Positions 16,511 to 25,863 of a DNA stretch of 64,000 nt are shown piece after piece. Position 1 is the first letter of the stretch, and every line of letters starts with the position of its first letter. Source of the stretch: VAZQ01 sp035293945 (lineage in GTDB: Bacteria > Pseudomonadota > Alphaproteobacteria > Rhizobiales > Xanthobacteraceae); NCBI GenBank assembly GCA_035293945.1, contig DATGLV010000008.1:62001-126000 (forward strand). Reading direction: 5' to 3'. The notes beneath the pieces are model-generated. The model did not search any database. It saw only the letters and a program-made list of their open reading frames with translations, and was not told the DNA's origin. A program made the translations under genes and the position numbers.

Positions 16511-17461
16511 TTAGGAGACGTCGGGCGCGAAGGCGGGCGCCGCGAGACCGCTCGCCACATCGGCATGGCTGCGCGCCGGACGGGCCGGCTCGCCCTCTGC
16601 CCAGGACCAGGCGCTTGTGTCCGACATGAGGGCGGACAGCGCCGCATAATTGAGCTTGTGGCCGCCGTGCACGGTGCGGTAGGTGCCGCAAAGTGGAGCG
16701 CCGGCGAGCGCGAGATCGCCTAGCGCATCCAGCATCTTGTGGCGCACGAACTCGTCGCGATAGCGCAGGCCCTCCGGATTGAGGACCCGGTTCTCGGCGA
16801 TTACCAGCGTATTCTCAAGCGACGCACCGAGCGCGTAGCCTGCGCTCCAGAGCCTGGCGACGTCGCGCATGAAGCCGAATGTACGGGCGCGAGCGATCTC
16901 GCGGCGGAACGTATCGGGCCGGATGTCCAGCGCCCAAGACTGCTGACCGATCACCGGGTGATCAAACGAGATCTGGGCCTCGATGCGGAAGCCGCGCGCA
17001 TTCGGCCGGAATTCGGCACAGGCGTTCTGCAGGGCGACGCGGATCGGCTTCAAGATACGGATGAAGCGGCGCGGGGCATCGAGCGACTCGAGCCCCACCT
17101 GGTCGATCGCGGCGACAAACGGAGCCGCGCTGCCGTCCATGATGGGGGCTTCCGGACCGTCGACCTCGACCACGGCGTTGTCGACGCCGAGCCCGCGCAA
17201 GGCCGCGAGCACATGCTCTGCCGTCGAGACCAGAGGTCCGGTGACATCGCCCAGCACAGTCGCGAATTCAGTGGCGGTGACGGCGCTGATATCGGCGCGT
17301 ACCTCCCGATCACGCCCACCCCCAAGCCCCGAGCGGATGAACCGCAAGCCGGTATTGGCCTCGGCCGGATGCAGGGTCAATGTGACCGGCAGGCCGGAGT
17401 GAACGCCGATGCCGTTGAGCACGGCCTGGTCGCGAAGCGTGGTTTGCCTGCCGACCTTCAT
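16511..17461 (-). CDS. lpxC: UDP-3-O-acyl-N-acetylglucosamine deacetylase LpxC
   Basis: The product has 316 residues. It is the zinc deacetylase that commits UDP-acyl-GlcNAc to lipid A synthesis in the cytoplasm. The N-terminus QTTLRDQAVLNGIGVHSG is the family start. Zinc ligands are visible: the His in STAEHVLAAL (His83), and the His and Asp in DEFVRHKMLDALGDL. The catalytic-side motif TVHGGHKLN is also present. The C-terminal ~35 residues are Ala/Pro rich and not conserved. It is separated from ftsZ by ~560 bases and an ftsZ terminator, so it probably has its own promoter. Confidence 0.97.
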   Translation of the reverse strand: MKVGRQTTLRDQAVLNGIGVHSGLPVTLTLHPAEANTGLRFIRSGLGGGRDREVRADISAVTATEFATVLGDVTGPLVSTAEHVLAALRGLGVDNAVVEVDGPEAPIMDGSAAPFVAAIDQVGLESLDAPRRFIRILKPIRVALQNACAEFRPNARGFRIEAQISFDHPVIGQQSWALDIRPDTFRREIARARTFGFMRDVARLWSAGYALGASLENTLVIAENRVLNPEGLRYRDEFVRHKMLDALGDLALAGAPLCGTYRTVHGGHKLNYAALSALMSDTSAWSWAEGEPARPARSHADVASGLAAPAFAPDVS

Positions 17462-17992
17462 GACCCCATTCCACCCACCCCTCGGTTGCGGGCACCTTGA
17501 GCACCCACACCCGCGAGAACCCGGGGATCATCATCTCTTGTGATGGGAACGGACACTACCGCGACGAACACACAACGAAGGAACTTTGCGAGTAGACGCC
17601 TTAAGGCCTGAACTACAGCTCAAGCCTGAGCTTACGATCGCAAGCACATTTGCGACTTGCAGTCACGATCGCGTCGCGCAACGGCGCTATCGCAGTTTCG
17701 CCTTTCGAAGTGAGTGTTGTTCCCAGATCCCCGCCAAACCCCTTTTGGCAAGAGAAGCTTAACGACGATAGACGAAGGTTCCAACTCACGCTTTCTTACC
17801 GACTGTTACCACGATCCAGCCGCATTCACGCCGCCGCGCCGTCGCAAACCGGGATGTCCGCCCACATCGGCTACCGCGGACGACTGCCTCAAAGCGCACA
17901 ACCCGATGAACCCGCGCTGGCACCACTAAGCCTTCAATTTCAGGCGGTTAAGGATGAGCCGAGTCGGATGGCGGGGGCTTGCGCCCCTAGCA
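17462..17992. other. Long intergenic region upstream of lpxC
   Basis: There are 531 bases between the ftsZ terminator and lpxC, and no supported gene was found. It is expected to hold the lpxC promoter. It has lower GC than its flanks between about 17700 and 17830. No clear operator or RNA was recognised. Confidence 0.5.
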
Positions 17993-18020
17993 AAGCGCCG
18001 CCGGACAGCCGGCGGCGCTT
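17993..18020 (-). terminator. Probable ftsZ terminator hairpin
   Basis: A perfect 12-bp stem (17993-18004 with 18009-18020) with a 4-base loop begins five bases after the ftsZ stop. In the ftsZ direction it is followed only by TTTGC, a weak T-tract. Confidence 0.65.
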
Positions 18021-18024
18021 CATC

Positions 18025-19791
18025 TCAGTTGGCCTGCCGGCGCAGGAACGCCGGGATGTCGAGATGATCGTCCTCGGGCGAGTTGTGCACAGGACCCTGC
18101 CGCCCGTGCGGGTCTAGACCCTGATGCGTGGGGCGCCGCGCATAGTCGGATACCGGATCCGGCCCACGTGATTCGAGCGGCATCCGATCCGCCGGACGCG
18201 GCGCGGGACGGGGCGGCATGCGTTCGGCGGGCCGTGGCGCCGGCCGCTGTTGCGGCGGCGCTTGCGGCGCCTGAGGAGCGCGGGCAACCGGCGGCTCGAC
18301 TTGTTCCGCGTGCTCTTCACGACGGCCCAAGCCGACTGTCGCAAGCCGCTGCAGGAGACTCATCCGGCGCTTCTCCGGATGTTCTTCGGCGGGCGCCTCA
18401 CCGCGTTGCGCGCGCAGCTCATTTTGCGCGGGCATCGGCAACTCGTCGATGCGCGGCATGCGCGGCTGACGATTGCCGGGACGCTCGGGCGGAGGAGGTA
18501 TGAAGGCGCGCGGCGGCTCCGCCGCCGGCGGCTCGCTCGCCGGCGGCGGCTCTGGGAACAGCGAGGGCTTGGGCTGGATCGGCCGGATCGTGACATCCTC
18601 GATCGAGGTAATCGGCAGCACCGCGGCAGCTACCGCGGCGCGCGCGGCCGACTCGACGCCCTGCGGGATTGCTGCAGGCGCCGACGCCGCAACAGCTGTC
18701 GGCGTCGCGTGCGGGCGCGGCACCTCGCGCTCCAGGCGCTCGGTCAAGCGCTGCTGGTCGGCACGCAATTTCTGCGCAATGTCGGCTAGCCGCGTTTCCG
18801 GCGTGGAGACCGGACGCCCCGATGCGACCTGATCGATGCCGGTCGCCACCACCGCGACGCGGATGATGCCTTCGAGGCTCTCGTCGAAGGTCGCCCCGAC
18901 GATGATATTGGCGTCCTGATCGACCTCTTCGCGGATGCGGGTCGCTGCTTCGTCGACCTCGTACAAGGTCAGGTCGCGCCCGCCGGTGATCGAGATCAAG
19001 AGGCCCCTGGCGCCCTTCATCGATGAATCATCGATCAGCGGGTTGGAGATCGCCGCCTCCGCGGCTGCAAGTGCACGCTTCTCGCCCGAGGCTTCGCCAG
19101 TTCCCATCATCGCCTTGCCCATCTCACGCATCACCGCGCGCACGTCGGCGAAGTCGAGATTGATCAGGCCCTCTTTGACCATCAGGTCGGTGATGCAGGC
19201 GACGCCCGAGTAAAGCACCTGGTCGGCCATCGCGAAGGCATCCGCGAATGTCGTCTTCTCGTTGGCGACCCGGAACAGATTCTGGTTCGGGATGATGAGG
19301 AGCGTATCCACGACCTTCTGCAGCTCGGCGATGCCGGCTTCGGCGACCCGCATGCGGCGCACGCCTTCGAAGTGGAACGGCTTGGTGACCACTCCGACGG
19401 TCAGGATGCCGAGCTCCTTGGCGCAGCGCGCCACCACCGGAGCGGCGCCGGTGCCGGTGCCGCCGCCCATGCCGGCGGTGACGAACACCATGTGGGCACC
19501 CGCCAGGTGATCGCGGATCTCGTCGATGACTTCCTCGGCGGCGGCGCGGCCGACCTCGGGCTGCGAGCCGGCGCCGAGACCTTCGGTCACCTGCACGCCC
19601 ATCTGGATGATGCGCTCGGCCTTCGACATGGTGAGCGCCTGCGCGTCGGTGTTGGCGACGACGAAATCGACCCCTTCAAGGCCGCTGGCGATCATGTTGT
19701 TGACCGCGTTGCCACCCGCCCCGCCGGTACCGAACACTGTGATCCGTGGCTTGAGCTCACGGATATCGGGGATTTTCAGATTGATGCTCAT
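18025..19791 (-). CDS. ftsZ: Cell-division GTPase FtsZ
   Basis: The product has 588 residues, much longer than E. coli FtsZ (383) but normal for Rhizobiales, which carry a long linker. It is a tubulin-like GTPase that forms the Z ring. The N-terminal half holds the GTP-binding loop GGGTGTGAAP, FGTGGAGGNAVNNM and the T7 loop (NLDFADVRAVM). Residues ~330-575 are a Pro, Ala, Arg-rich linker. The conserved C-terminal peptide that binds FtsA is DIPAFLRRQAN. It lies 127 bases downstream of ftsA, with a GC palindrome in the gap. Confidence 0.98.
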   Translation of the reverse strand: MSINLKIPDIRELKPRITVFGTGGAGGNAVNNMIASGLEGVDFVVANTDAQALTMSKAERIIQMGVQVTEGLGAGSQPEVGRAAAEEVIDEIRDHLAGAHMVFVTAGMGGGTGTGAAPVVARCAKELGILTVGVVTKPFHFEGVRRMRVAEAGIAELQKVVDTLLIIPNQNLFRVANEKTTFADAFAMADQVLYSGVACITDLMVKEGLINLDFADVRAVMREMGKAMMGTGEASGEKRALAAAEAAISNPLIDDSSMKGARGLLISITGGRDLTLYEVDEAATRIREEVDQDANIIVGATFDESLEGIIRVAVVATGIDQVASGRPVSTPETRLADIAQKLRADQQRLTERLEREVPRPHATPTAVAASAPAAIPQGVESAARAAVAAAVLPITSIEDVTIRPIQPKPSLFPEPPPASEPPAAEPPRAFIPPPPERPGNRQPRMPRIDELPMPAQNELRAQRGEAPAEEHPEKRRMSLLQRLATVGLGRREEHAEQVEPPVARAPQAPQAPPQQRPAPRPAERMPPRPAPRPADRMPLESRGPDPVSDYARRPTHQGLDPHGRQGPVHNSPEDDHLDIPAFLRRQAN

Positions 19792-19856
19792 GGCTGCTGC
19801 CCCTTCATTGCGCGGACGTTCTCGACGCCGCGGGTCGAAGCTGCCCCTCCGCGGCC

Positions 19857-19877
19857 CTTCCCCGCGCGCGGGGGAAG
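19857..19877. repeat. GC-rich palindrome between ftsA and ftsZ
   Basis: cttccccgcg...gcgggggaag forms a near-perfect short hairpin. The same class of cccctc/gaggg palindrome occurs at 41666-41689, near 57090-57130 and near 62205-62230. Confidence 0.6.
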
Positions 19878-19918
19878 AGTTGGGAGGGGGCGATTGGGAA
19901 AATAAGCGAGACGATTCA

Positions 19919-21241
19919 TCAGAAGCTCTCCCGAAGCCAGCGTCCGACTCGTGCGATGTAGCTTCCGGTTCCCTTCGATGCAGTCCGCGTCTTGCGCTGC
20001 TCGAAATGTTCCAGATGCGCTACCTGCGGATAGACCAGAAGGCCGGTCGCGGTGGCGAAGGCCGGGCCCTTGGCTTCCTCCGGCAGTCCGGAGACCCCGA
20101 GTGGCCGGCCAATGCGGACCGGCCGATTGAGGATGCGAGCGGCGAGATCGGGAAGCCCGCTGAGCTGACTTGCCCCGCCGGTGAGGATGACGTGTCCGTT
20201 CGGCACCGACGCAAAAGGCGAGGCCGCGAGCCGGTCGCGGACCATTTCCAGGATTTCCTCGACGCGAGGCTTGATGATGTGGATCAGCGCGGAGCGCGGA
20301 ACAAATTGCGGCGTATCGCGATCGTCATGGCCCACCGTCGGAATGGTGATCATATCGCGCTCGTCCGCTCCACCGGCGATCACACTGCCATACAACGTCT
20401 TGATTCGCTCGGCATCGGCGAGGCTCGCGTTGAGGCCGCGGGCCAAATCTGTGGTCACGTGGCGGCCGCCGAGGGTAAAGCCATCAACATGGACGAAGCG
20501 GCCACCGACGAAGACTGCGATCCCGGTAGTGCCGGCTCCCATGTCAATCACGGCGGCGCCGAGGTCGGTCTCGTCATCAGCAAGCACTGACAGACCGGCC
20601 ACATAGGAGCCGGAAACCAGAGCCTCGACGGCCAGGTGGCAGCGCTCGACCGCCAGCATCAGGTTGCGCACGACGAACACGTCGACGAAGGACAAATTCA
20701 TGTCGATGCCGAAGCGCCGCCCGAGCATGCCGCGCGGATCGCGGATACACTTGGCATCGTCGAGCGCATAGCCGATCGGCAGCGAATGCAGGAGCGCGCG
20801 GCCAGGTCGCGCCGAATGACGGCTGCCAGCGGAAAGCACGCGGGCGATGTCGCCGTCGGATACGGCCGAGCCGACGACGTCAACCGACGCCGAAATGAGC
20901 TCGCTGCCCGGCCGGCCGGCAGATACCGCGACCACCACGGCTTCGAGCTGCAGCTTGGCGCTGCGCTCGGCCAGATCGACGGCTTGGCGGATCGCAGCCT
21001 CGGCGGCGGCAAGATCGATGACCGCGCCGGCCTTCATGCCGCGCGCGCTGGTATGGCCGAAGCCGAGCACCTCGATCGAATGGCTGCGGCGGCGCAGCGC
21101 GTCGCGCATCGGGTTGGGCTTGAGGCGCCCGATCAGGCAAGCGACCTTGCTGGTGCCGACGTCCAGAGCAGCGATGAGCGCCGAGCGCTTGGGCGACAGC
21201 GGCTTCATCTTGGGAGTGAGACCGTGCTGGAGGATGCTCAC
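19919..21241 (-). CDS. ftsA: Cell-division protein FtsA
   Basis: The product has 440 residues. It is an actin-like ATPase that tethers FtsZ to the inner membrane. Visible are phosphate 1 (IAALDVGTSKVACLIG), the SHS2 1C domain, phosphate 2 (AAVIDMGAGTTGIAVF), an adenosine motif (VILTGGASQLSGL) and a C-terminal amphipathic helix (VGRWLRESF). The ATG overlaps the ftsQ stop by ATGA, indicating translational coupling. Ten in-frame residues before a second Met (MKPLSPKR) make an alternative start at 21208 possible. Confidence 0.96.
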   Translation of the reverse strand: MSILQHGLTPKMKPLSPKRSALIAALDVGTSKVACLIGRLKPNPMRDALRRRSHSIEVLGFGHTSARGMKAGAVIDLAAAEAAIRQAVDLAERSAKLQLEAVVVAVSAGRPGSELISASVDVVGSAVSDGDIARVLSAGSRHSARPGRALLHSLPIGYALDDAKCIRDPRGMLGRRFGIDMNLSFVDVFVVRNLMLAVERCHLAVEALVSGSYVAGLSVLADDETDLGAAVIDMGAGTTGIAVFVGGRFVHVDGFTLGGRHVTTDLARGLNASLADAERIKTLYGSVIAGGADERDMITIPTVGHDDRDTPQFVPRSALIHIIKPRVEEILEMVRDRLAASPFASVPNGHVILTGGASQLSGLPDLAARILNRPVRIGRPLGVSGLPEEAKGPAFATATGLLVYPQVAHLEHFEQRKTRTASKGTGSYIARVGRWLRESF

Positions 21242-22332
21242 GCATTTCCTCCTTTCTTGGCCGGCTTTTCCTTCTTGAGCGCATCGGCACGCTGGGCAGC
21301 CGCGGCATCAGAGAGTTGCACGGTCACGCGGTCGGGCAAGCGCAGATCAACGGCGACAATGTCGCGCGACAAGAGTTTTTTGTCCTTGTCGAGCGCGGCG
21401 AGCGTCGTCAGCGCCTGCGCAATGCCGTTCTCCGGTAGGCGGATGTCGAGCCCGTTCTTCAGCCGCAGGTTCCAACGTCGCTCCGCAATCAATATGGAGG
21501 CGCGCACCTGATCGCGCAGGTCCGGATAGGTATCGAGCAGAGTGAGGATCTCCCTCGCCCGCGCCGCTGCCCCGACGCCGACAACGAGAGGCAGACGGCC
21601 GAGCTGCGGGCTGACATAGGTCTCGAGCACGGTCCCGTCGTCGGCGACGACCGAGACGCGGCCGGCTTCCTGCCAGAGAGCGAAAGCCGCGCGCTCCTTG
21701 ATCTCGATCTGCAGCCGGTCGGGATAAAGCTTGAGCAGCGTAGCGTCGGCGATCCAAGGATTGGTCTTGAGCGAAGCACGCGCCGCATCGACATCGAAGA
21801 ACAGAAGTGAGCTCGTTCCGGTCACGCCGGCGGTGCGCAAAACCTCGGCGCGGCTGACATGCCGCTCGTCCGATATCTCAAACGAGGTAATCTGCAAGCC
21901 TGCTGCATTGGCGGCTGCGTCGCGCACATCGTGGAACGCGCCGACCACGGCCTCTGTATGGTCGCCGATCACCACGCCGTAGACGAGGCTGGCGAGCAGG
22001 AAAACGGCGCTCGCCGCAACCCCGAGCCCGGATGGGACACGCAAGCGGAACAGCCAAAGCGAGCATCGCCACAACAGACGACCCGCCGTCGATTGCGGTA
22101 GCGCAGGATGCTCCGCTTGCGCATAGGGCGCCGCCCGCCGGTCGGGTGAGCGCGGCGGGCGCCGAAGCAAAAGCCGAGGCGAAAACCAAGGCACGAGCCA
22201 AGACCACAGTCTTGACCCTGGCCTTGGCCCCAATCTTGGCCCGCTGCTTTCACCCCTCCCTGCCCTTCCCGGCTTGCGGGAACCGGACAAGATGGGGCTT
22301 AGCGGCTGAGCGAGGCGTCCTCGACCATCCAT
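21238..22332 (-). CDS. ftsQ: Cell-division protein FtsQ
   Basis: The product has 364 residues if the ATG inside the 3' end of ddl is used (34-base overlap). It is a bitopic divisome protein linking the FtsA/FtsZ side to FtsL-FtsB and FtsI. The first ~100 residues are Pro, Arg and Gly rich (cytoplasmic). One membrane helix follows (VAASAVFLLASLVYGVVIG), then a POTRA domain (LQITSFEISDERHVSRAEVL ... NPWIADATLLKLYPDRLQIEIKER) and the FtsQ beta domain. The length of the cytoplasmic tail is uncertain because no good internal start is obvious and its DNA has degenerate short repeats (ccaagac/cttggc). Confidence 0.92.
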   Translation of the reverse strand: MDGRGRLAQPLSPILSGSRKPGRAGRGESSGPRLGPRPGSRLWSWLVPWFSPRLLLRRPPRSPDRRAAPYAQAEHPALPQSTAGRLLWRCSLWLFRLRVPSGLGVAASAVFLLASLVYGVVIGDHTEAVVGAFHDVRDAAANAAGLQITSFEISDERHVSRAEVLRTAGVTGTSSLLFFDVDAARASLKTNPWIADATLLKLYPDRLQIEIKERAAFALWQEAGRVSVVADDGTVLETYVSPQLGRLPLVVGVGAAARAREILTLLDTYPDLRDQVRASILIAERRWNLRLKNGLDIRLPENGIAQALTTLAALDKDKKLLSRDIVAVDLRLPDRVTVQLSDAAAAQRADALKKEKPAKKGGNA

Positions 22333-23219
22333 TTCACGAGCTCATCGAACGAGATGCCGGCATGTGCCGCAAGCTCCGGCACGAGCGACGTCTCGGTCAT
22401 TCCAGGTTGCGTGTTGACTTCGAGGCAGACCAACCCTCCCGTCCCCTCAATCCCGTCGTCGTAGCGAAAATCCGCCCGGCTCACTCCCCGACAGCCGAGC
22501 GCGCGATGCGCTGCCAGCGCTAGTCTTCGGGCCTGTTGGTAAACAAAGGATGAAACCGGCGCCGGAAGCAGATGTTTCGATCCGCCAGGCGCGTATTTGG
22601 CCTCATAATCGTAAAATCGCACCGCCGGCACGATCTCGATGACGCCGAGCGCCTCCTCACCTACGACCGCGCAGGTCAGCTCCTTACCCGGAATGTACTT
22701 TTCGACGATGACCCGCTCCCCATAAGCCCAATCCGCGCGATAGAGCTCTTGCGGCGGATGGGCATGCTCAGGCGTGACGATGAAGACACCGACACTGGAG
22801 CCTTCGGCGATCGGCTTGATCACATAAGGAGGCGCCATGACGTGCTCGCGCCCGACCTCGAAGCGGGAAGCAACCATCCCCTCCGCTACCGGAACGCCGG
22901 CGGCACGAAACACTTCCTTGGCCACATCCTTCTGCATGGCGAGCGCCGAAGCGAGCACTCCCGAATGGCTGTAAGGAATGCCGAGAATTTCCAGCATGCC
23001 CTGCAGGGTGCCGTCCTCGCCGGGCCGGCCGTGCAGCACATTGAGGGCAGCATCCGGCTTGAGCTCGCTGAGCACCGTGGCGATGTCACGCGCGACGTCG
23101 ATACGGCTGACCCGATAGCCGAGCCGCTCGAGCGCGGCCGCGCAGGCAGCGCCCGAGCGCAACGAGACCGCGCGTTCAGCCGACCAGCCCCCCATCAAAA
23201 CCGCGACGTGCTTGCTCAA
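22299..23219 (-). CDS. ddl: D-alanine--D-alanine ligase
   Basis: The product has 306 residues. It is an ATP-grasp enzyme making the D-Ala-D-Ala dipeptide for MurF. The N-terminal HVAVLMGGWSAERAVSLRSG is the family signature. Further motifs are LHGRPGEDGTLQGMLEILGIPYSHSG, VIKPIAEGSSVGV, the D-Ala binding EVNTQPGMTETSLVPELA and a central ATP-grasp core (VIVEKYIPGKELTCAVVG). The short ~306 length fits the DdlB type found in dcw clusters. A 320-base gap with palindromes separates it from murB, unlike the other tightly packed genes. Confidence 0.96.
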   Translation of the reverse strand: MSKHVAVLMGGWSAERAVSLRSGAACAAALERLGYRVSRIDVARDIATVLSELKPDAALNVLHGRPGEDGTLQGMLEILGIPYSHSGVLASALAMQKDVAKEVFRAAGVPVAEGMVASRFEVGREHVMAPPYVIKPIAEGSSVGVFIVTPEHAHPPQELYRADWAYGERVIVEKYIPGKELTCAVVGEEALGVIEIVPAVRFYDYEAKYAPGGSKHLLPAPVSSFVYQQARRLALAAHRALGCRGVSRADFRYDDGIEGTGGLVCLEVNTQPGMTETSLVPELAAHAGISFDELVKWMVEDASLSR

Positions 23220-23539
23220 TCAGATTCTTTTAGGTTGGCGCATGTCCTTGTCGGAAAACCGGGGCCCATCTTTCCCGGACATGCGCACGCCCCCGACGCG
23301 CCACTGATTCGTTTTGCCCCAATAGAATCGAGATTTGGCAAGCCGTCGAGAGTCTCACGCGAAAAGCATGCGAAAAGTCGCATCGCCGACGTTTCGGCCG
23401 TATTCCGATCGGGCCGATCGGAAGAGGGCCACTTCATCTTGCCTTGCGCATGTCTCCCACTTTCGCGCGAGCAGGCCTTGTTCGAAGAACCGGCACTGGC
23501 AAGGTCAGGCTTTTCCGGAACATGCGCGCGCTCTCGCCG
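23220..23539. repeat. Two palindromic elements in the ddl-murB gap
   Basis: This 320-base insertion in the compact cluster has no gene. Two stem-loops share the arm gcgcatgtcc/ggacatgcgc: 23238-23286 (10-bp arms, with cggaaaaccgg inside) and 23446-23527. The same core (gcgcatgttc, ccggttttcgg) recurs near 11640-11680 and at the starts of repeats A and B, so this is a dispersed genomic palindrome. Confidence 0.7.
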
Positions 23540-24454
23540 CTAAGGCTTGCCGATGCGCTTGATCTCCCACTCAAGCTCAATGCCCGAATTCTCCTTCACG
23601 CGCGCCCACACAGTCTCGCCCAGGGTCTCGATGTCGGCCGCAGTCGCGGAGCCGAGATTGATGAGAAAATTGCAGTGCATGGTCGAGACCTGCGCGTCCC
23701 CGATCTTGAGCCCGCGGCAGCCGGCGGCATCGATCAGCTGCCAGGCTTTCTCCCCCGGCGGATTTTTGAAGGTCGAACCGCCGGTGCGGCTTTTGATCGG
23801 CTGCGTCGCCTCGCGCGATTCCGTGATCTTCTCCATCTCGGCGGCAATTGCGGCGGGATCGCCGGGCGTTCCCTCAAACAAAGCTTCGGTGAAGATGATG
23901 TCGTCTCCGGCGCCGCAATGCCGATAGGTGTAGTGCATGTCGGCGAGCGTCAGCCGCAGAGCTTGGCCGCGGCGGTCGATGCCGCGCGCTTCGATCAGGC
24001 AGTCCTTGGTCTCTCGCCCATAGGCACCGCCATTCATGCGCAGGGCCCCGCCGATCGCGCCCGGGATGCCGCGCAGGAAAGCAAGACCGGCAATGCCCGC
24101 CTCCTGGGCAGCGCGCGCGACCCGCACGTCCGGGACCGCAGCGCCGGCGCGTACGCGCGCGCCTTCGATCGCCACCGCATTGAAGCCGCGGCCGAGCCGG
24201 ATCACCACGCCTGCGACGCCGCCATCGCGCACGATCAGGTTCGAGCCGAGGCCGACCACGGTGACCGGGATGTCGGCGGCTAGATGCGCGAGGAAGTAGC
24301 CCAAATCGGCTTCATCCTCCGGCATGAACAAAGCTTGCGCGGGTCCGCCGACGCGAAACCAGGTCAGCTCTGCGAGCGGCTGATTCTCGATAAGGCGGCC
24401 GCGCAGATGCGGCATCGCGGCGGCCAGCTCGGCGGCGATGGCGGGGAAGCTCAT
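23540..24454 (-). CDS. murB: UDP-N-acetylenolpyruvoylglucosamine reductase MurB
   Basis: The product has 304 residues. It is an FAD enzyme that reduces UDP-GlcNAc-enolpyruvate to UDP-MurNAc with NADPH. Visible are AELTWFRVGGPAQALFMPE at the start of the FAD domain, VVGLGSNLIVRDGGVAGVVIRL, GIPGAIGGALRMNGGAYG and the catalytic serine loop RTGGSTFKNPPGEKAWQLID. The length is that of type II/short MurB. The ATG overlaps the murC stop by ATGA. Confidence 0.97.
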   Translation of the reverse strand: MSFPAIAAELAAAMPHLRGRLIENQPLAELTWFRVGGPAQALFMPEDEADLGYFLAHLAADIPVTVVGLGSNLIVRDGGVAGVVIRLGRGFNAVAIEGARVRAGAAVPDVRVARAAQEAGIAGLAFLRGIPGAIGGALRMNGGAYGRETKDCLIEARGIDRRGQALRLTLADMHYTYRHCGAGDDIIFTEALFEGTPGDPAAIAAEMEKITESREATQPIKSRTGGSTFKNPPGEKAWQLIDAAGCRGLKIGDAQVSTMHCNFLINLGSATAADIETLGETVWARVKENSGIELEWEIKRIGKP

Positions 24455-25863
24455 GCCACCTTATCAAGCGCCGCAAGCTCGTCGGGCAACGCATAGGCCC
24501 ATTGGGTGATGGAGCCGGCGCCGAGGAAAACCACGATGTCGCCGGTGCGGGCAAGCCGCCGCACCAGGCCGGCAATGTCGGCAGGCGCCTCGAGTGGGAT
24601 CGCCTGGCGATGACCGTGCGCGCGCAGCCCCTGCACCAGGGAGTCGCGATCGGCGCCTTCGATCGGCGCTTCGCCGGCCGGATAGACCGGCGCCACAATC
24701 ACCGTGTCCGCATCGTTGAAGCAGCGGCAGAAGGAATCAAACAACGCGGCCAATCGCGTATAGCGGTGCGGCTGCACGATCGCGATCACCTGACCGGCAG
24801 TCGACTCGCGTGCGGCGCGCAGCACCGCTGCGATCTCGATCGGATGATGGCCATAGTCGTCGATGATCGGAATGCCGTTCCACTCGCCGGTGCGGGTGAA
24901 GCGGCGCTTGACGCCGGCAAAGCTCGCGAGCGCGTGGCGGATGCGCTCGTCGGAAATGCCGAGCTCGCGCGCGACCGCGATTGCCGCAGTGGCATTGAGC
25001 GCATTGTGCCGCCCCGGCATCGGCAGGCGGAGATCCCTGATCTCGTGCGCGGTCTCGCCCGCGCGATCGCGGAACACCACCGAGAAGCGCGATTGCCCAT
25101 TGGCATGGTCGAGCTCAATCAGGCGAACGTCGGCCTGAGGATTTTCCCCATAGGTAATGATGCGCCGATCCTCGATGCGGCCGACAAGCGAATGCACCAC
25201 CTCGTGGTCGGTGCACATGACCGCGAAACCGTAGAACGGCACATTCTCCACGAACGCGCGGAACGCCTCCTGCACCGCATCGAAAGTCTTGAAATGATCG
25301 AGATGCTCGGGATCGACATTGGTCACGATGGCGACGTCGGCCGGCAGCTTGAGGAAAGTGCCGTCCGATTCGTCAGCCTCGACCACCATCCATTCGCCTT
25401 CGCCGAGCCGCGCATTGGTGCCGTAGGCATTGATGATGCCGCCGTTGATCACGGTCGGATCGAAGCCGCCGGCATCAATCAGTGACGCGACCAATGAGGT
25501 GGTGGTGGTCTTGCCATGGGTGCCGGCAATCGCGATGCACTGCTTCAATCGCATCAGCTCGGCCAGCATCTCGGCACGGCGCACCACCGGCAGACGTTGC
25601 GCGCGCGCGGCCACGAGCTCCGGATTGTCGCGCTTGACCGCAGACGAGACGACAACAACTTCCGCGCCGTCGAGGTTGTTGGCGTTATGTCCGACATTGA
25701 CGTGGATGCCTTTGTCGCGCAGCCGGCGGACATTGGCGCTGTCGGCGAGGTCGGAGCCCTGCACGCGATAACCGAGATTGGCCAAAACCTCGGCAATGCC
25801 GCTCATGCCGATGCCGCCGATGCCGACAAAATGAATTGGGCCGATATCGCGCGGCAATTTCAT
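24451..25863 (-). CDS. murC: UDP-N-acetylmuramate--L-alanine ligase MurC
   Basis: The product has 470 residues. It adds L-Ala to UDP-MurNAc with ATP. The N-terminal Rossmann domain has IHFVGIGGIGMSGIAEVL. The ATP loop is IAGTHGKTTTTSLVASL and the central domain has VVEADESDGTFLKL and NVDPEHLDHF. The C-terminal Mur ligase domain has RRFTRTGEWNGIPIIDDYGHHP and VIAIVQPHRYTR. It is coupled to murG upstream by a four-base ATGA overlap. Confidence 0.98.
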   Translation of the reverse strand: MKLPRDIGPIHFVGIGGIGMSGIAEVLANLGYRVQGSDLADSANVRRLRDKGIHVNVGHNANNLDGAEVVVVSSAVKRDNPELVAARAQRLPVVRRAEMLAELMRLKQCIAIAGTHGKTTTTSLVASLIDAGGFDPTVINGGIINAYGTNARLGEGEWMVVEADESDGTFLKLPADVAIVTNVDPEHLDHFKTFDAVQEAFRAFVENVPFYGFAVMCTDHEVVHSLVGRIEDRRIITYGENPQADVRLIELDHANGQSRFSVVFRDRAGETAHEIRDLRLPMPGRHNALNATAAIAVARELGISDERIRHALASFAGVKRRFTRTGEWNGIPIIDDYGHHPIEIAAVLRAARESTAGQVIAIVQPHRYTRLAALFDSFCRCFNDADTVIVAPVYPAGEAPIEGADRDSLVQGLRAHGHRQAIPLEAPADIAGLVRRLARTGDIVVFLGAGSITQWAYALPDELAALDKVA

